Positions 11,481-21,902 of a stretch of 64,000 nt of DNA are shown piece by piece. The DNA is taken from NCBI GenBank assembly GCA_039111635.1, contig JBCAQO010000002.1:806001-870000 (forward strand). The letters run 5' to 3'. The translations under genes were made by a program, and so were the position numbers. The DNA comes from Heterobasidion occidentale (lineage: Eukaryota > Basidiomycota > Agaricomycetes > Russulales > Bondarzewiaceae). The notes under the pieces are model-generated. The model saw only the letters and a program-made list of their open reading frames with translations, was not told the DNA's origin and ran no database searches. Position 1 is the stretch's first letter. Every line of letters starts with the position of its first letter.

Positions 11481-13153
11481 ATGTCCCTCGCCCCCACACA
11501 CCTCCTCTTAGCTCACTCCCCCCGTTATATTCTCAGCAACATCAGAATGACTTCCGCCCGGACCTCCCCTCATGCTTCCAATACCTCTTCCCCCAACCCC
11601 TTCATCCTCCGCCCCATCTCCCCTCCCACTACTACCCCCACACTCGTTGATGACTCAGACTCAGACTTTGACAGCGAGGATGGCATCCCCTTGGAAGGTG
11701 TCCACGTCGCCGACCCACTCACGGAATTCATCATTCCCCGCTTCCCGGCTCACATGCCGAACCCCCACATCGCCATCCCCCAGTTGGCTTTTGCAGTTCA
11801 CAACGAAAACCCTCGATTCCGCATTCGTGCTCTACCCACCCCCCTTCACGACATCCGCCTCTACCAAGATCTGGCTACAAGCCATAGCATCTACCACCTC
11901 ACACTCGCTGAGGACGAGGCCCCCATCATCTTGAACCAGCCGGGTTTGAAGGCCCCCGTGCATTTCTTTTTTATTTACAGCAAGCAGTCTGGGCGCAATG
12001 CTATCAAGTATTCTCTGGACCGCTCACTCAGACCCAGGCCATCCTCCTCGCCAACATCACAGTCACCTCCTATCGCATGAGAGGGTTAATCAACCTCCCG
12101 GCCATCCACAACAACATGATTAACTTCCGACTAGGCGGGATCTTTAGCAGCAGCTCCGTCCTCCTCCAGATGCACACCATCCCGGCTTGGCTCGACACGT
12201 TGGCCCGAATTCGCTACAAGGAAAACACGATCCGTTGGTTTCGCTTCATAGGGCTCAACGGGAACCGTCTGGAGATAGAAGAGTACGTCCCTAAAGGACT
12301 GTTACCAACTCGCTCCTTCCCCCTCAACAGTCGCGGAGTTCACCCCATCGCCAGCTACTGGCCGGGCGGAAGTATCCCGGAAGATAATGTCAGGCCCTGG
12401 GTTATGACTAAACCAGACATACAGGAACAAGGTTTTCACTCGATTGACGTTGGAGAACCCATGGTCGTTGATCCCCCTGCAGTCACGGAACCTGAGCTCC
12501 CGGCTGCCGAACCTTTTCGGCCCACCGACGAAGAGACCGCTAAGTTCATGCGGCCCACCAGTCCCCCTTACGACCCCGAACAAGCCGTCCGGGATCGCCA
12601 GGCACTTCGGCCGCTACCGGTACCACCCCCGTCACCCCCTGCTGTGTCCCCATCCCCTCCCCTACTCGGCAACGACCTCACCCATCCTATCGTTGTCGAC
12701 AAAACCTCCCCCCAGTCGCCGGACATTCCTGTCGCAACTGAAGAAGGATGGCCCGCAGACGCAATGGACTCCGAAAATGTCTGGCCTAACCCGCCGACTC
12801 TCCCGCCTTCTCCACCCACCGACCCCACCACTCGTACCTGCTGGGAATGTGGACGCTCTAGCCATCTTGTCGTGGGATGTCCAATTACGGGCATTAGACA
12901 GAGAACGGACGTTACGGCGCGTGGCTTTCTTCAGGACTATGACAGACATTGCATGCAGTCCCATAGACTCTGTCTACAGATGGATCGGACGGCTGAAGAA
13001 TATGGATACCACAAGCAGGCATTGGACCACCTAATCAACACTGTTAACTGGACCGGGTACCCCACTCGCAGCATCCCCACCTTCGACGAGGCCCACACAA
13101 GGAGACCCCCCCCTATCATTGGTGCGCCCACCAAACACCGAAGACTTGTATAG
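11481..13153 (+). pseudogene. ORF3 of family B with C-terminal CCHC knuckle, one frameshift
   Basis: A third ORF lies after pol. The first frame runs 11481-12080 and the second continues from about 11985 to 13153. Upstream of the ATG at 12077 the second frame is open and coherent (LTQTQAILLANITVTSYR). A single indel near the T-run at 11968 therefore explains the break, giving an original protein of about 550 residues. Near the C-terminus is CWECGRSSHLVVGC (C-x2-C-x4-H-x4-C), a retroviral-type zinc knuckle, after a Pro-rich stretch. The function is unknown; a second nucleic-acid-binding Gag-like protein is one possibility. There is no env-like signal or membrane segment. Confidence 0.65.
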
Positions 13154-13164
13154 AGAGGGGGTAG

Positions 13165-14010
13165 TGTTAGGACCGCGTCCTAACACGTGCTTCGCACGTG
13201 AATGGATGGGCTGGTCAAGTGCTTCGGACGTGCTACAGACTCGGACCGATTTCCATGACTCGTTACTATTTACATGCTCTGCATGAACGGTTACTTACAG
13301 CTCCTACTTCTTGATGTGGACAGACTTTGGTTCCTGGTTCCTAGTTCCTGGTTCCTGATCGATTACGATGTGCCTCGGTATTTCACATGGATGTGGACAG
13401 ACATTAGTGCCCCAGTACTATAGTTAGATCGATGACGCATCCTAGCTTACGGATCTTGATCGTTGACTTCAGTACCTGAGAAGCGCACAGACCAGATCGC
13501 GATCCTGCCCTAGATACTTCTTTGTATATTTAGCCGAGATGAGCTTCTAAGAAGCTCAGCTCATTCACCTGTAATATATCTGATCTCTGCACTGCACCCG
13601 GTGTCTGGCTACCTTCCTAGCCCACACTTCGTGATCTCTGTCAGATCTGAAAACTCCTTTACACAGTTTGACAAAGCACTGGCCTCGTCTCCCTTCCCTA
13701 CCTACTCCCTCTTCACACATTACTACACCAGATTCGCTGCCTTCCGCGTTCTCAGTTGGGCACCGCCTAGTGTCATCTGTTGGACAGGAGAAGACTACCC
13801 TGTTCCTCCTCATCATCGAGAAGACCTCAAGGATCATCTCCTTAACCTCTTCGAGAACAAAGCCGATAGCGACTCCGAGTTCCTTGAAAGAGCCCAAAGA
13901 CGATCAGTTGTCTTCATTTATTGGAGCCTCTGACTCTACGACGCTGTGGACGTATTAGCCTAGGGATCCCCTTCGTGCATCGGTGCACGTGATAGGTCTC
14001 CGACCTAACA
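13165..14010 (+). mobile_element. Family B 3' LTR
   Basis: An 846-bp LTR with TGTTAGG..CCTAACA ends, preceded by the purine tract AGAGAGGGGGTAG (polypurine tract). The TATA box lies near 13525, and AGCTCATTCA at 13558-13567 is the self-primer equivalent. It is closer to the solo LTR at 27466 than to the 5' LTR. Confidence 0.92.
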
Positions 14011-14204
14011 TCAGGACACAATGGCTTGCAAAGAGACAAGTCGGTATGGTCACATGATATATGGCCATATGCGGTAAGTCAAGTCGCTGCTTGCGGGACG
14101 TATTGACTTTGTCTCTTAACCTCCTCTATGGTCTCCTCTCTCAGAGCTCCCCTCCTTTGGTTCAACACCCTGGCATTCAAACATCCACTTCAAGAACATG
14201 AAAT

Positions 14205-14712
14205 ACCCAAGATGACTTGCCTCCAACTCAAGGCGGATTCTCAAGCCTCAAGGTAAGCAATTCGCACGCATATATGCACCTTACTCACTCTAGATCCTCC
14301 AAATGGCGCTCTTGTGCACCGACACTCACGCTAAAACAACAAAATTGACAAGGGGATCGGAGCGAGAAGGAGAAAAAATAGGTATGTACTCTCATCTCTC
14401 TCCATCCCTGTCCCCTTCCTCGTCTCGAACAACCTCAGCAGAGTGTGTTGCTGATCTGCTCAACAATCTCAACACCATGCATGCAGAATTGCTGCTGAAT
14501 TCCAGTAGCCATATCAGTGAGTTCTCTATTGACTTAATCCTCATTACACTCTGACTATCAAATCCCTTACAGCAGAAACACCTCCTTGGCAAGCACACCC
14601 AGACCCACCGGTGTCGTCTCGCGCATCTCGGTGCTCAACGTCCCGTCCCTCTTCCCTCTCCACTGCCACGCTGGCAGCTCGTGTCTCCGATGCTGACGAG
14701 CCCGCCAAATGA
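14205..14712 (+). CDS. Hypothetical protein, multi-exon, 5' end unresolved
   Basis: Four exons join in one frame across three consensus introns: 14253-14293, 14382-14438 and 14517-14572. The exons after the first total exactly 102 codons and end at TGA 14710-14712. The middle reads AECVADLLNNLNTMHAELLL, a plausible helical segment, and the C-terminus is Ser/Pro-rich. The first exon is open upstream of 14252, but I could not fix a start codon. I do not recognise a family. Confidence 0.4.
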
Positions 14713-15284
14713 CACAAGCATGCTCATTGTCATCTCCTCAGAGCGCGACGATGGAATCACAGGTGAGCTGGGTGGTGGCCCTGCTTCTTCAATGCTGCTT
14801 GTCCGGGTACTTAGTTTTCTCGTATGACTGGCCATTTTTTCTCACATGTTTTGGTAGTGGTACAAATAAAAATAAAAATGTTTATTCTGATTCTATTTAA
14901 ATACTGAGACTGGAACCAGGATCTGAAGCTCCCACTGGGTCCGACCAGAGGATATAGAAGCATCCGAAATTTCGGATGACATGATATATGCTCATATGGA
15001 TTGATGGCATAAGTCCAGAATTTATGACGCCAGAGGATGACATAGGACGACATAGGACGTTCCGATCTCGTCCTACCTCATCCTCTCAGCCGTGGGGGGA
15101 TTCTCACTGGGCCTGACGAGGAGCCCTGAGCTTGTAATGTCTCCCAACGAGGAGACTGGAGATTGCAAGAGCTTGCAGTGACTCGCCACGGCCGGCAATG
15201 GATTGCAAGTCGGGCCGCGAATTGCGATGCCCATAAGGGGGAATAATTCTTGTACAGTTTTGTTGATGACTAGACGTTCGCTAG
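14713..15284. other. Stretch without a supported gene
   Basis: I see short frames only and no motif. The part near 14955-15010 has small palindromic runs (catatgatatatgctcatatg-like). Nothing else is supported. Confidence 0.3.
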
Positions 15285-15565
15285 TCGTTCGCTTCCTGCA
15301 CTGACAGAAACTGACCATAGCCAGGCCAGTGCTAGTCAGGATCACCTGAATGTTTCAAGAATGGTAAATATGAGTCTATGCCTTGTTTTTCTCGTCATGA
15401 GGTATCACCAACTCACATCTAAATCTGCTGCCTGGTAGACTTGGGGGACATATGATGCTGTGCTAGAGAATATGACTTGAGACAGCGTCCGCGACTAAAG
15501 TTTCACCGAAGATGTGTCGCTCAAGGCCTCCTCCAGGTTCTCATAGGTCGCCATGCGGTATGTCG
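15285..15565. repeat. Dispersed repeat, copy 1
   Basis: About 280 bp recur at 34575-34860 and, more diverged, at 44400-44800. Shared landmarks are CACTGACAGAA, CCAGTGCTAGTCAGGA, the TATGACTTGAGACAGC block and CTCAAGGCCTCCTCCAGG. Copies 1 and 2 are also the left end of the segmental duplication. Confidence 0.75.
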
Positions 15566-17395
15566 TCACTCGCATCCACTTACTTCACTGATAATGTTTG
15601 CAAAGCCAACCAATCTCACTCCTCCTGGCTCGCAGTAGCTCAGGCTCTCCTCTCTGGGAACTTTGCATGCGCCTTGCTGCTACTGCACACGTCGATATAG
15701 CCATCTTTTAGCTTGTTATCGTCTGTGGGTTCTTGCATGATACCGCTCCGACGCCTTCGCCCCTGCATTCTGACTTTGACGCGAAGGTTCCACACGGTAA
15801 TGAAAACCCACGGGATGCAAGAGTTGTGGCCTAGAAGGAGGGCTGGAAGTATGGGGCTGATGAAGCGATAGGACGCGATGGGTTGGAAGAATGAAAAAGA
15901 AATTGCTGCAGGCGACGCTGTGAGTAGTCTTCTCCAGATCTCCATCCAACTCCATGATTCCGCCTTTCTTGAGCTCTTCGCTACTCTATCATCTTACATC
16001 CCATCTGTAAGGAAAAAAATACAAGGGTGACAAACGCACCAAAACTCTTCGCCCGCAATTGAGCGTCGCCGCCCGCTAATTCTGACGCATATCTTGAGCA
16101 GGCTCTTTTACATCGTCAAGCCTTTCCCTTGCATGCCCATATGAAAAGCCTGTTTCTAAGTTTCACGAAACATCCTGTTGGACAACCAACTTCAAAATTC
16201 CACAAATGGGTGTAAACATTCGACATGTGGCCTGTGGCAAGAAACACGAACGCGTTCAACGCTCGCCGTGTGTCCGTCACGTTCTTTGCCAAAACAATGT
16301 GATCCCGACGAGCTTACTTGCGCAGGCACACTGGCCAGATGCCAAGCGTGCATTATGCGCCTCGCTCGCGTCGTCACCGTGTGCCGCGTCAGATCCTGCA
16401 GTCTGTCTGCTAATTATGGGCGGACAACGCGTTTGAGAATTCACGTCCATTACGGCTGGCCAATATGCAACGGGTTCGTCATTGAAGATTGCGATTACTT
16501 TGCTATCTCACTTCTATACGCTGCCTTGTTCTGTAAGGCCAAGAGTCGCTTTGAGCGAGGCCCATCCCTGACGAAGGAAGACCGCAGCACAACGCAGATA
16601 GCCAGGAGGTGCACGCAGGGCGGTTCATGGACTTATTCATGATGCCGATATTCTTATAGAGCTATGTTGGACATTATGCGTCGTTGATCTGCAGCTGTGC
16701 AGCTCTTCCATATCATATCTATTGACACTCGATCTCTTATGGCGGTCGTATTTAAGAAGGGCTGTCATATCCTGGGATGCAGTAGGATACAGTACAACCA
16801 GACACTGTTGCCAATCTGGTTGTGGTGATCCTGCAATGTATGAGATAAAAAAAATCCATCATTACAGTATGGCTGTAAAAAGAACTGTCCCTCAGGCCAG
16901 GCAACGTAGAAATACTGGCAAAAATCGAACTTGAAATGAGATGAGATTGGTATAAACATTCATGGTTACATGGTCTCGGGCAGTCATTCAGGCAAAAGAC
17001 ACTTTGGAAATCTGCATGCTGGAGCGAGCCTACGTCAACTTGGTCATCCCCTCTTCCGCAAGATACTCTGTGCTCGAGTAAAAGCACGGCTTATCGCAGC
17101 ATTCGGCGGGGTCGGTATTGGATGGCTTGAGGGATTGTCAGCGACGCGCGGACGTTGCAATCACCTCGCCACGCACCGTACCAACAGGGCCTTCGAGCTG
17201 GATGCAGAGCTCCCGACGAGCGTGGAAGTGTGAAGTCCCCTGGCTTGTGATCCTCTGTAACGCTTACATTCACTATATGAAAGGTGAACATGAGAAGAGT
17301 CCAACGTACTTTTTCCAAGTGAAACAACGATCCTTTGGGAAAGGCTTCCTGGCTTCGGCCACACGCCTGATTGGACTGTAAATAAACGAAATTCA
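15566..17395. other. Duplicated sequence without a clear gene
   Basis: Frames of up to 154 codons exist (for example 16178-16642, plus), but they are equally open on both strands and have no recognisable motif. A diverged third copy of the 16.2-16.5 kb part lies on the opposite strand at about 40500-40800. It may be an old element or gene relic. Confidence 0.4.
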
Positions 17396-18187
17396 TCAAA
17401 AAACGAACAGCCCCACGCACCCCATACTCTCAAGAATGGCTCTGCGAGCAGTGACCTCATCAATCCAGCCCTTATAAGTGTTCCTGATGTTCGACTCCCA
17501 AAGGCGCCTGTTCTCCGGCTTGAGGCTTGCCGAGACAGCAGCGTGCTCAGGTTCGAGGTCTCCGTTCGGGAGAACACGAGGGAAAGCACGAAGAGTGTAG
17601 AGGTTGATGTAACTGATGTAAGTGAAGAGTATGGCGTCCAGCTTGCCGTGTCGAACTCCAGTCGGTGGATCGAGGATGTTCGAGATCAAAGAGTCCAAGA
17701 ATGCTGTCCGCGTAGGAAATCGCAGGGCCGAGTTGGCAGGCGCAAGGGGGGGAACGAGGGAGACAGAGCGGGAATCGTCCTTGACATCGAAGTAAAACCA
17801 AGATGCCGGGTGAATATAGATGTCGACGGGATCATCTTCGTGCCGTGACGACTGTGGCAGTGTCAGCTCAAGCCGGATGGAATTAGGGAAACAGCTCCAT
17901 TGATCAGGGTCCATGAACTCGAAGTCCAACCAATCCTTGTGAGGTTCTGTCAATCGCCTGTATGGTAAACTGGAGGTGATAGCTTGCGCAGCCCTCTCTA
18001 TGTCCTTGTCAGGGATGAGGAGTTGTAAAGCAAACATCTCGGTGGGGACGAAGTGAGCAAAGCTGAGAGCGTCCTCTGCCCAGACTAAGCAAGGAACGCC
18101 TGCATGTGTGATAGCTCGCGCTGGCTTGAGACGAGTCTCCACGGTCATTGGAGACATAGGACAAGAGTCGTAGAAGTGAATTCCCAT
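17396..18187 (-). CDS. Uncharacterised protein, 263 aa, duplicate 1
   Basis: The first in-frame ATG after the upstream divergence point is at 18187 and gives 263 residues (MGIHFYDSCPM... ending GCVGLFVF). The paralogue at 36671-37462 has the same length and only a few amino-acid changes, so both were probably kept in frame by selection or duplicated recently. The pattern AITHAGVPCLVWAEDAL followed by LLIPDKDIERAAQAI recalls fungal nucleotidyltransferase-fold proteins, but I see no clear GG..DxD catalytic pair. An intact nucleotidyltransferase-like gene sits next to it. Confidence 0.7.
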   Translation of the reverse strand: MGIHFYDSCPMSPMTVETRLKPARAITHAGVPCLVWAEDALSFAHFVPTEMFALQLLIPDKDIERAAQAITSSLPYRRLTEPHKDWLDFEFMDPDQWSCFPNSIRLELTLPQSSRHEDDPVDIYIHPASWFYFDVKDDSRSVSLVPPLAPANSALRFPTRTAFLDSLISNILDPPTGVRHGKLDAILFTYISYINLYTLRAFPRVLPNGDLEPEHAAVSASLKPENRRLWESNIRNTYKGWIDEVTARRAILESMGCVGLFVF

Positions 18188-18482
18188 GGTTGGTTGGGTG
18201 TTAGAGTAAATCAAGTCCGTGACCGAGAGGCTTATATAGTATCTGCTCGATCTTATGAGAGCCAGCTTTCCGGGTTCTTGTTCGACAGAAAACGCCACGC
18301 TCGTTTCATCATGTTATCGTACATACAGACAATCAGACAAACCATCAGAACATCGCAATCCACTTCGATTCTCCGTTCATTCAAGAAGCTCATTCGCTTC
18401 CAGCCCCTAACGTATGATCGTGCCTCCTAGTAGCCATACTGTATCAGCCAAAAGCAGCTCGCAAGAGGCGTAAGAAGCGCAC

Positions 18483-19137
18483 CTAATTCGGTAGAATAAC
18501 GTCCAACTCCTCCAAGAAAGTGCGGTATACCAGATGATCTTCGATGGGTACACGTTCAAGGAAGGCCCTGAGAACGTTTTCGCTAAGGATCGATTCCTTA
18601 AGCTCGCCTGGCATCTTATCTCCCTTTTGCCTCATGACATCGATGAGCTGTAGGACATCGTACAAATCGTTGTGTTGCTTCTGAACAGCCTGGAACGGGC
18701 GTTGTCCATATGTACGAATCTTGTCCGCCAAAAGAATGTTCGCCGAGGCATAGCGAATGCCGTCCTCTGTGACGCAGCTATAGGTCTCAAATGCATCATT
18801 CACGAGTTCAGTGCGCTCGGTAGCTACATCGCACTTGACGGTGTTTGCCCAGGTGATATGCTGGCGGGTGTCGACGGTGCGAGGGTGACAGACAAACTCA
18901 TTTGGCAGGAATGTAGTAAATGCAAGAGAGGATACATTGATGTCGAGATCCTGGTGGAACGCGCGAAAATAAGCACAAATGGAGGTATTAAAGTGACAGG
19001 TGACGGACTTTGGTGTCGCGTTTGGCGCCATGGAGTTTGGCGGCAGCACCGCCGAAGAGAACAGCCGTAACATTGGCTTTGTTGGCTGCCTCAAAGATGA
19101 GTCTAGCAGGAGTGATAAGGCGTGGGGGCAAAGCCAT
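18483..19137 (-). CDS. Nucleotidyltransferase-fold protein (AbiEii/MNT-like), two exons
   Basis: Exon 1 is 19137-19009 (MALPPRLITPAR... 43 codons) and exon 2 is 18950-18483, separated by a 58-nt GT..AG intron (19008-18951). The join reads VLFGGAAAKLHGAKRDTK then DLDI, which is the nucleotidyltransferase signature GG(x)..LHG..R.T.D.D with both acidic metal ligands. The second half has ADKIRTYGQR and KQHNDLYDVLQLID, like the helical region after the fold. The total is 198 residues. The role is unknown; related folds transfer nucleotides to proteins, RNA or small molecules. The frame open on the other side of the intron is spurious. Confidence 0.7.
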
Positions 19138-20676
19138 AGCGAGTGAGGACTAAATCCAAGGAATGTGTTCTGCGATGGCAAACGAACTCGATTATATACC
19201 ACCACTCCCAGAAATTTGATGACTGTGACCATTTCGTGAGTGGCACCTGTCCTAGCTGCTGGCTGAGCTGGCATACGACATCTATTGGCGGTCTGGTGCA
19301 CCACTGTGAATCAACTTCAAGCTCTGAGCCGACAGAGTGGACAGTGGACAGAAAAGACGGCTTCACAAGTCCAAATCCAGGTGCTAGCCAGCATGCTGTA
19401 TAATGATCGAAGTCCATTCAACTACGTCTAGAAGCAATCGAAAATGTCAGCAATACATTTGTTCGAGCAGAATCGGCTCGTGCCATAGAAGCACAGAGGT
19501 GTCTTCTAGGATATGAGGTTTCCAGATGATCAGAATCTTCAGATAACATACAGCATGTCAGCCATCACGATCGAAAGGCAACGTGCGAGTGCTCACATTC
19601 CACATTGGCTGCCATCGAATCTCGATGCTTTGAACCTTCAATTCAGGGTACACTTTTTGGGAATCATCGGGGCGCCATGGGTACTTACCACAGTAATCAC
19701 GGGCATTTTTTGAGATTGCCTGTCCCTGCAGGGTCCCAAATATCCTAGACAAAAAAGGCCGTTACCTGTGAGATTGATAGATAGATCAGGAACCAAGGAC
19801 TGACGCTGACGCATGTGCTCGACGTCTGCACTTCTGACGACAGGCCCTGTCAGGTTTGGACGCGTCGGTTCAAGTCAGGCCAACTTTCAGTCTCGGTCCG
19901 CCTCCATTTCAAGGATTAATAGCATGATGCCTCGATTGTATCCATAGTCATCGCACTGCAAGATATAGGCGTTGTGTATGTGCTTACTCGTTGGAGCATG
20001 GAAGAGTTCTGAATTTTCCCAATCGTAACAAGAATCGAATTCTTTTGCCACTTGAACAGTGATCGATCTAGCCCTGATAGACCCTGAAGCCTGAGCGTGA
20101 TTCTTCAAGGCGTGTAGCGGCGTATCAAATGATTCTCTTCGCATGACGTTCGATTATCGACTGTTCCCAAGCCACGGCCCTTCACCAGCGGCGTTTTGCT
20201 GTGGTCTGTTCCCGAGACCCCCTCTTTCTATGCCACGTGGGGGGAGAACAAGGGCTCGATAGCGACCGAAGAAGTGGCGTGTGTGCAATCTCACTACTCA
20301 ATATCCCCTTCGTCAGCTACCACTTCCGCAGGAAAGCCGTTCAGTCGTCTTTTCTCACAAAAAAGAATGTTACAAGTTGACGTACATACATGAATCTGTG
20401 ACGACATTTGGCGCGCAGGAACTGAACTGATCGAGATGTACACAATTGCTCATATCCTCGGAGCCGTCCGGATGTAGCTGATGGTCTCTGTGCTCTTGGC
20501 GTTATGAAGACGTTATACAGTGGTCGCGGACATCTTGACCCTCGCATGTGACGTCATCCAGCTCAAAGGGTCGTCACGAACATGACCGAGTATGCAATCA
20601 AGAGGGGTCAAGGCGCGCTGAGCTGTCATCTACGCCAATTCGACGCAAGAATCTGCGTGATAGTAGAATTGGTATG
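19138..20676. other. Intergenic stretch without a supported gene
   Basis: Only short frames on both strands. I see no repeat shared with the rest of the window and no motif. Confidence 0.35.
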
Positions 20677-20833
20677 ATATCGAAATAACGCTCTAAGCGA
20701 ATGTGGTTACAGAGTCGGAGACGAATAGCGAAGGACATCTATGAGGGGGCCTCGGCATCAACTCGACTACCAGGTAGAACAATTACACACATAAATGACG
20801 CCGGGAACGATCAACGTTTTCATTCTATAGGAG
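20677..20833 (-). pseudogene. Fragment of V-ATPase subunit a gene
   Basis: It aligns over about 155 bp with 42160-42320 in the V-ATPase subunit a gene. The match includes the exon end (SYRMKTLIVPGVI versus SYKMKMSIVLGVI), the intron, and the start of the next exon (MSFAIRLRLCNHIRLER versus MTFALCLQVPNHIRFKR). The conserved intron shows a DNA-level copy, not a retrocopy. It is diverged and isolated, so it is non-functional. Confidence 0.8.
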
Positions 20834-20881
20834 CGCGCATGGAGGCGAAATGAGAAAGGACAGCCTGCTGAGCTAAGAGAG

Positions 20882-21571
20882 TTGAACGTTGAAGGTGCAT
20901 ACCGTTCGCTTCCTCTTTCTCTACACTTGCTCCTTTGTTTTGCGCGCATCGCCGCACGCCATCAATGCCTTCGCTTTTCCTTTCTTTACCACCCTCGTTG
21001 CCATCGTCTCGCACTTCGGATGGATGCGGATAGGAAGCTGAATCGCTCAGTCTTTTTCGGAGAACTCTGCTCGTGGTCGACGTCGTCCAGCCCCGGCAGC
21101 GCCCTCCAAGGAACAAACAGCAAATCGACGACGTCCACCTACAGGGTGGAGAACCCCACCGGTGAGCCAGTCCCCGAGGCTGTACCGCAGTCCTTCGGAG
21201 GGCTCTCAACGGCGACACCTAGGAAAGAAGAAGAAAACACGCGAAAGCGCAAGAGTGCAAACCCCCACGTCTGCGAAGAGTGCAACTTGTGGCTGTCGTG
21301 CCCGTCCGACATGGCCCGTCACAAGGCCGGCCGCGACCACGGAAACCCTGCAAAGTTCAAATGCGACGATTGTGGAGCCCCCTTCTTCCGGAAGGATGCA
21401 GTCTACCGCCACAAGAGGGACCACTGTATGTCCAGGAACAGGCGCAACGGCGACGACCATGGCGACGGCCGCCGCGACGGTCCCTCGCAGGACCCGGGGC
21501 GCGACGTTCCAGAGGGCGGCGGAGGAGGTATGGGGCCCATGGGGGGTCGGATGTTCAGCTGGCAGAGCTGA
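20882..21571 (+). CDS. C2H2 zinc-finger protein
   Basis: A frame of up to 229 codons holds two C2H2 fingers: CEECNLWLSCPSDMARH..H (C-x2-C-x12-H-x5-H) and CDDCGAPFFRKDAVYRHKRDH. These are followed by a basic, then Gly-rich tail ending at 21571. It is a putative DNA-binding regulator. The N-terminal 60 or so residues look unlike coding sequence, so the true start, or an upstream intron, is uncertain. The KDZ transposon begins 90 bp after the stop. Confidence 0.55.
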   Translation: MNVEGAYRSLPLSLHLLLCFARIAARHQCLRFSFLYHPRCHRLALRMDADRKLNRSVFFGELCSWSTSSSPGSALQGTNSKSTTSTYRVENPTGEPVPEAVPQSFGGLSTATPRKEEENTRKRKSANPHVCEECNLWLSCPSDMARHKAGRDHGNPAKFKCDDCGAPFFRKDAVYRHKRDHCMSRNRRNGDDHGDGRRDGPSQDPGRDVPEGGGGGMGPMGGRMFSWQS

Positions 21572-21660
21572 AGGTGCGTACCATTCCTGGGACCTTCGGT
21601 CCCAGGTTTCAGAACAGAAGTCAATAAGCGATTTGTCAGCTTTCCCTCCAGCGTCAAGAT

Positions 21661-21728
21661 GGGAACGGCTGACCGCCGAGGAGATGGTCTATTAGACTTG
21701 TGGACAGTAGACTTTTGGACTTGTAGAC
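21661..21728 (+). repeat. KDZ left terminal inverted repeat
   Basis: It pairs with 30070-30137. The outermost six bases match poorly (GGGAAC versus CAGAAA); from GGCTGACCGCC inward the match is good. Confidence 0.85.
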
Positions 21729-21902
21729 AAGAGACTTTTGGACTTATAGACTATCACTAATTTGTAGACTTTTGGACTTTTGGACTTTTGGACACCGGGG
21801 GTGCCGGCCTTTCCGGAGGACCATACACAGTACCAAACAAACATCCGGGCTCACCGATCGATCTGTGTCGTCATTGCCGTAGTACGCAGCGATAGCAAAC
21901 TA

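Larger units (their letters stand above)
2972..14010 (+). mobile_element. Family B Ty3/gypsy chromovirus, full length but decayed
   Basis: The LTRs at 2972-4442 and 13165-14010 both begin TGTTAGGACC and end CCTAACA. Between them lie ORF0, gag, pol (protease, RT, RNase H, integrase, chromodomain) and a third ORF. At least six in-frame stops and one frameshift make it non-autonomous. The 5-bp flanks (CCCTT left, TCAGG right) do not match. The left flank is family-A sequence and the right flank is not, so the two LTRs may not derive from a single insertion. Confidence 0.9.
15285..18190. repeat. Segmental duplication, copy 1
   Basis: A direct repeat of about 2.9 kb, matched at 34575-37466 with a few percent substitution and small indels. 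It includes an intact 263-codon gene at its right end. Both copies diverge abruptly just past the gene start (18190 and 37466). The KDZ element and the nucleotidyltransferase-like gene lie between the copies. Confidence 0.9.

Noticed and set aside
16178..16642. A 154-codon frame, duplicated at 35470-35934
   Set aside because: Both copies being open follows from the recent duplication. The opposite strand is open too, and the diverged third copy near 40.6 kb does not keep the frame.
21653..21666. KDZ ends placed at GGCTGACCGCC (21667 and 30131)
   Set aside because: That placement gives no target duplication. Moving the ends outward by six bases gives a perfect 8-bp GTCAAGAT pair, so the outer position is preferred.
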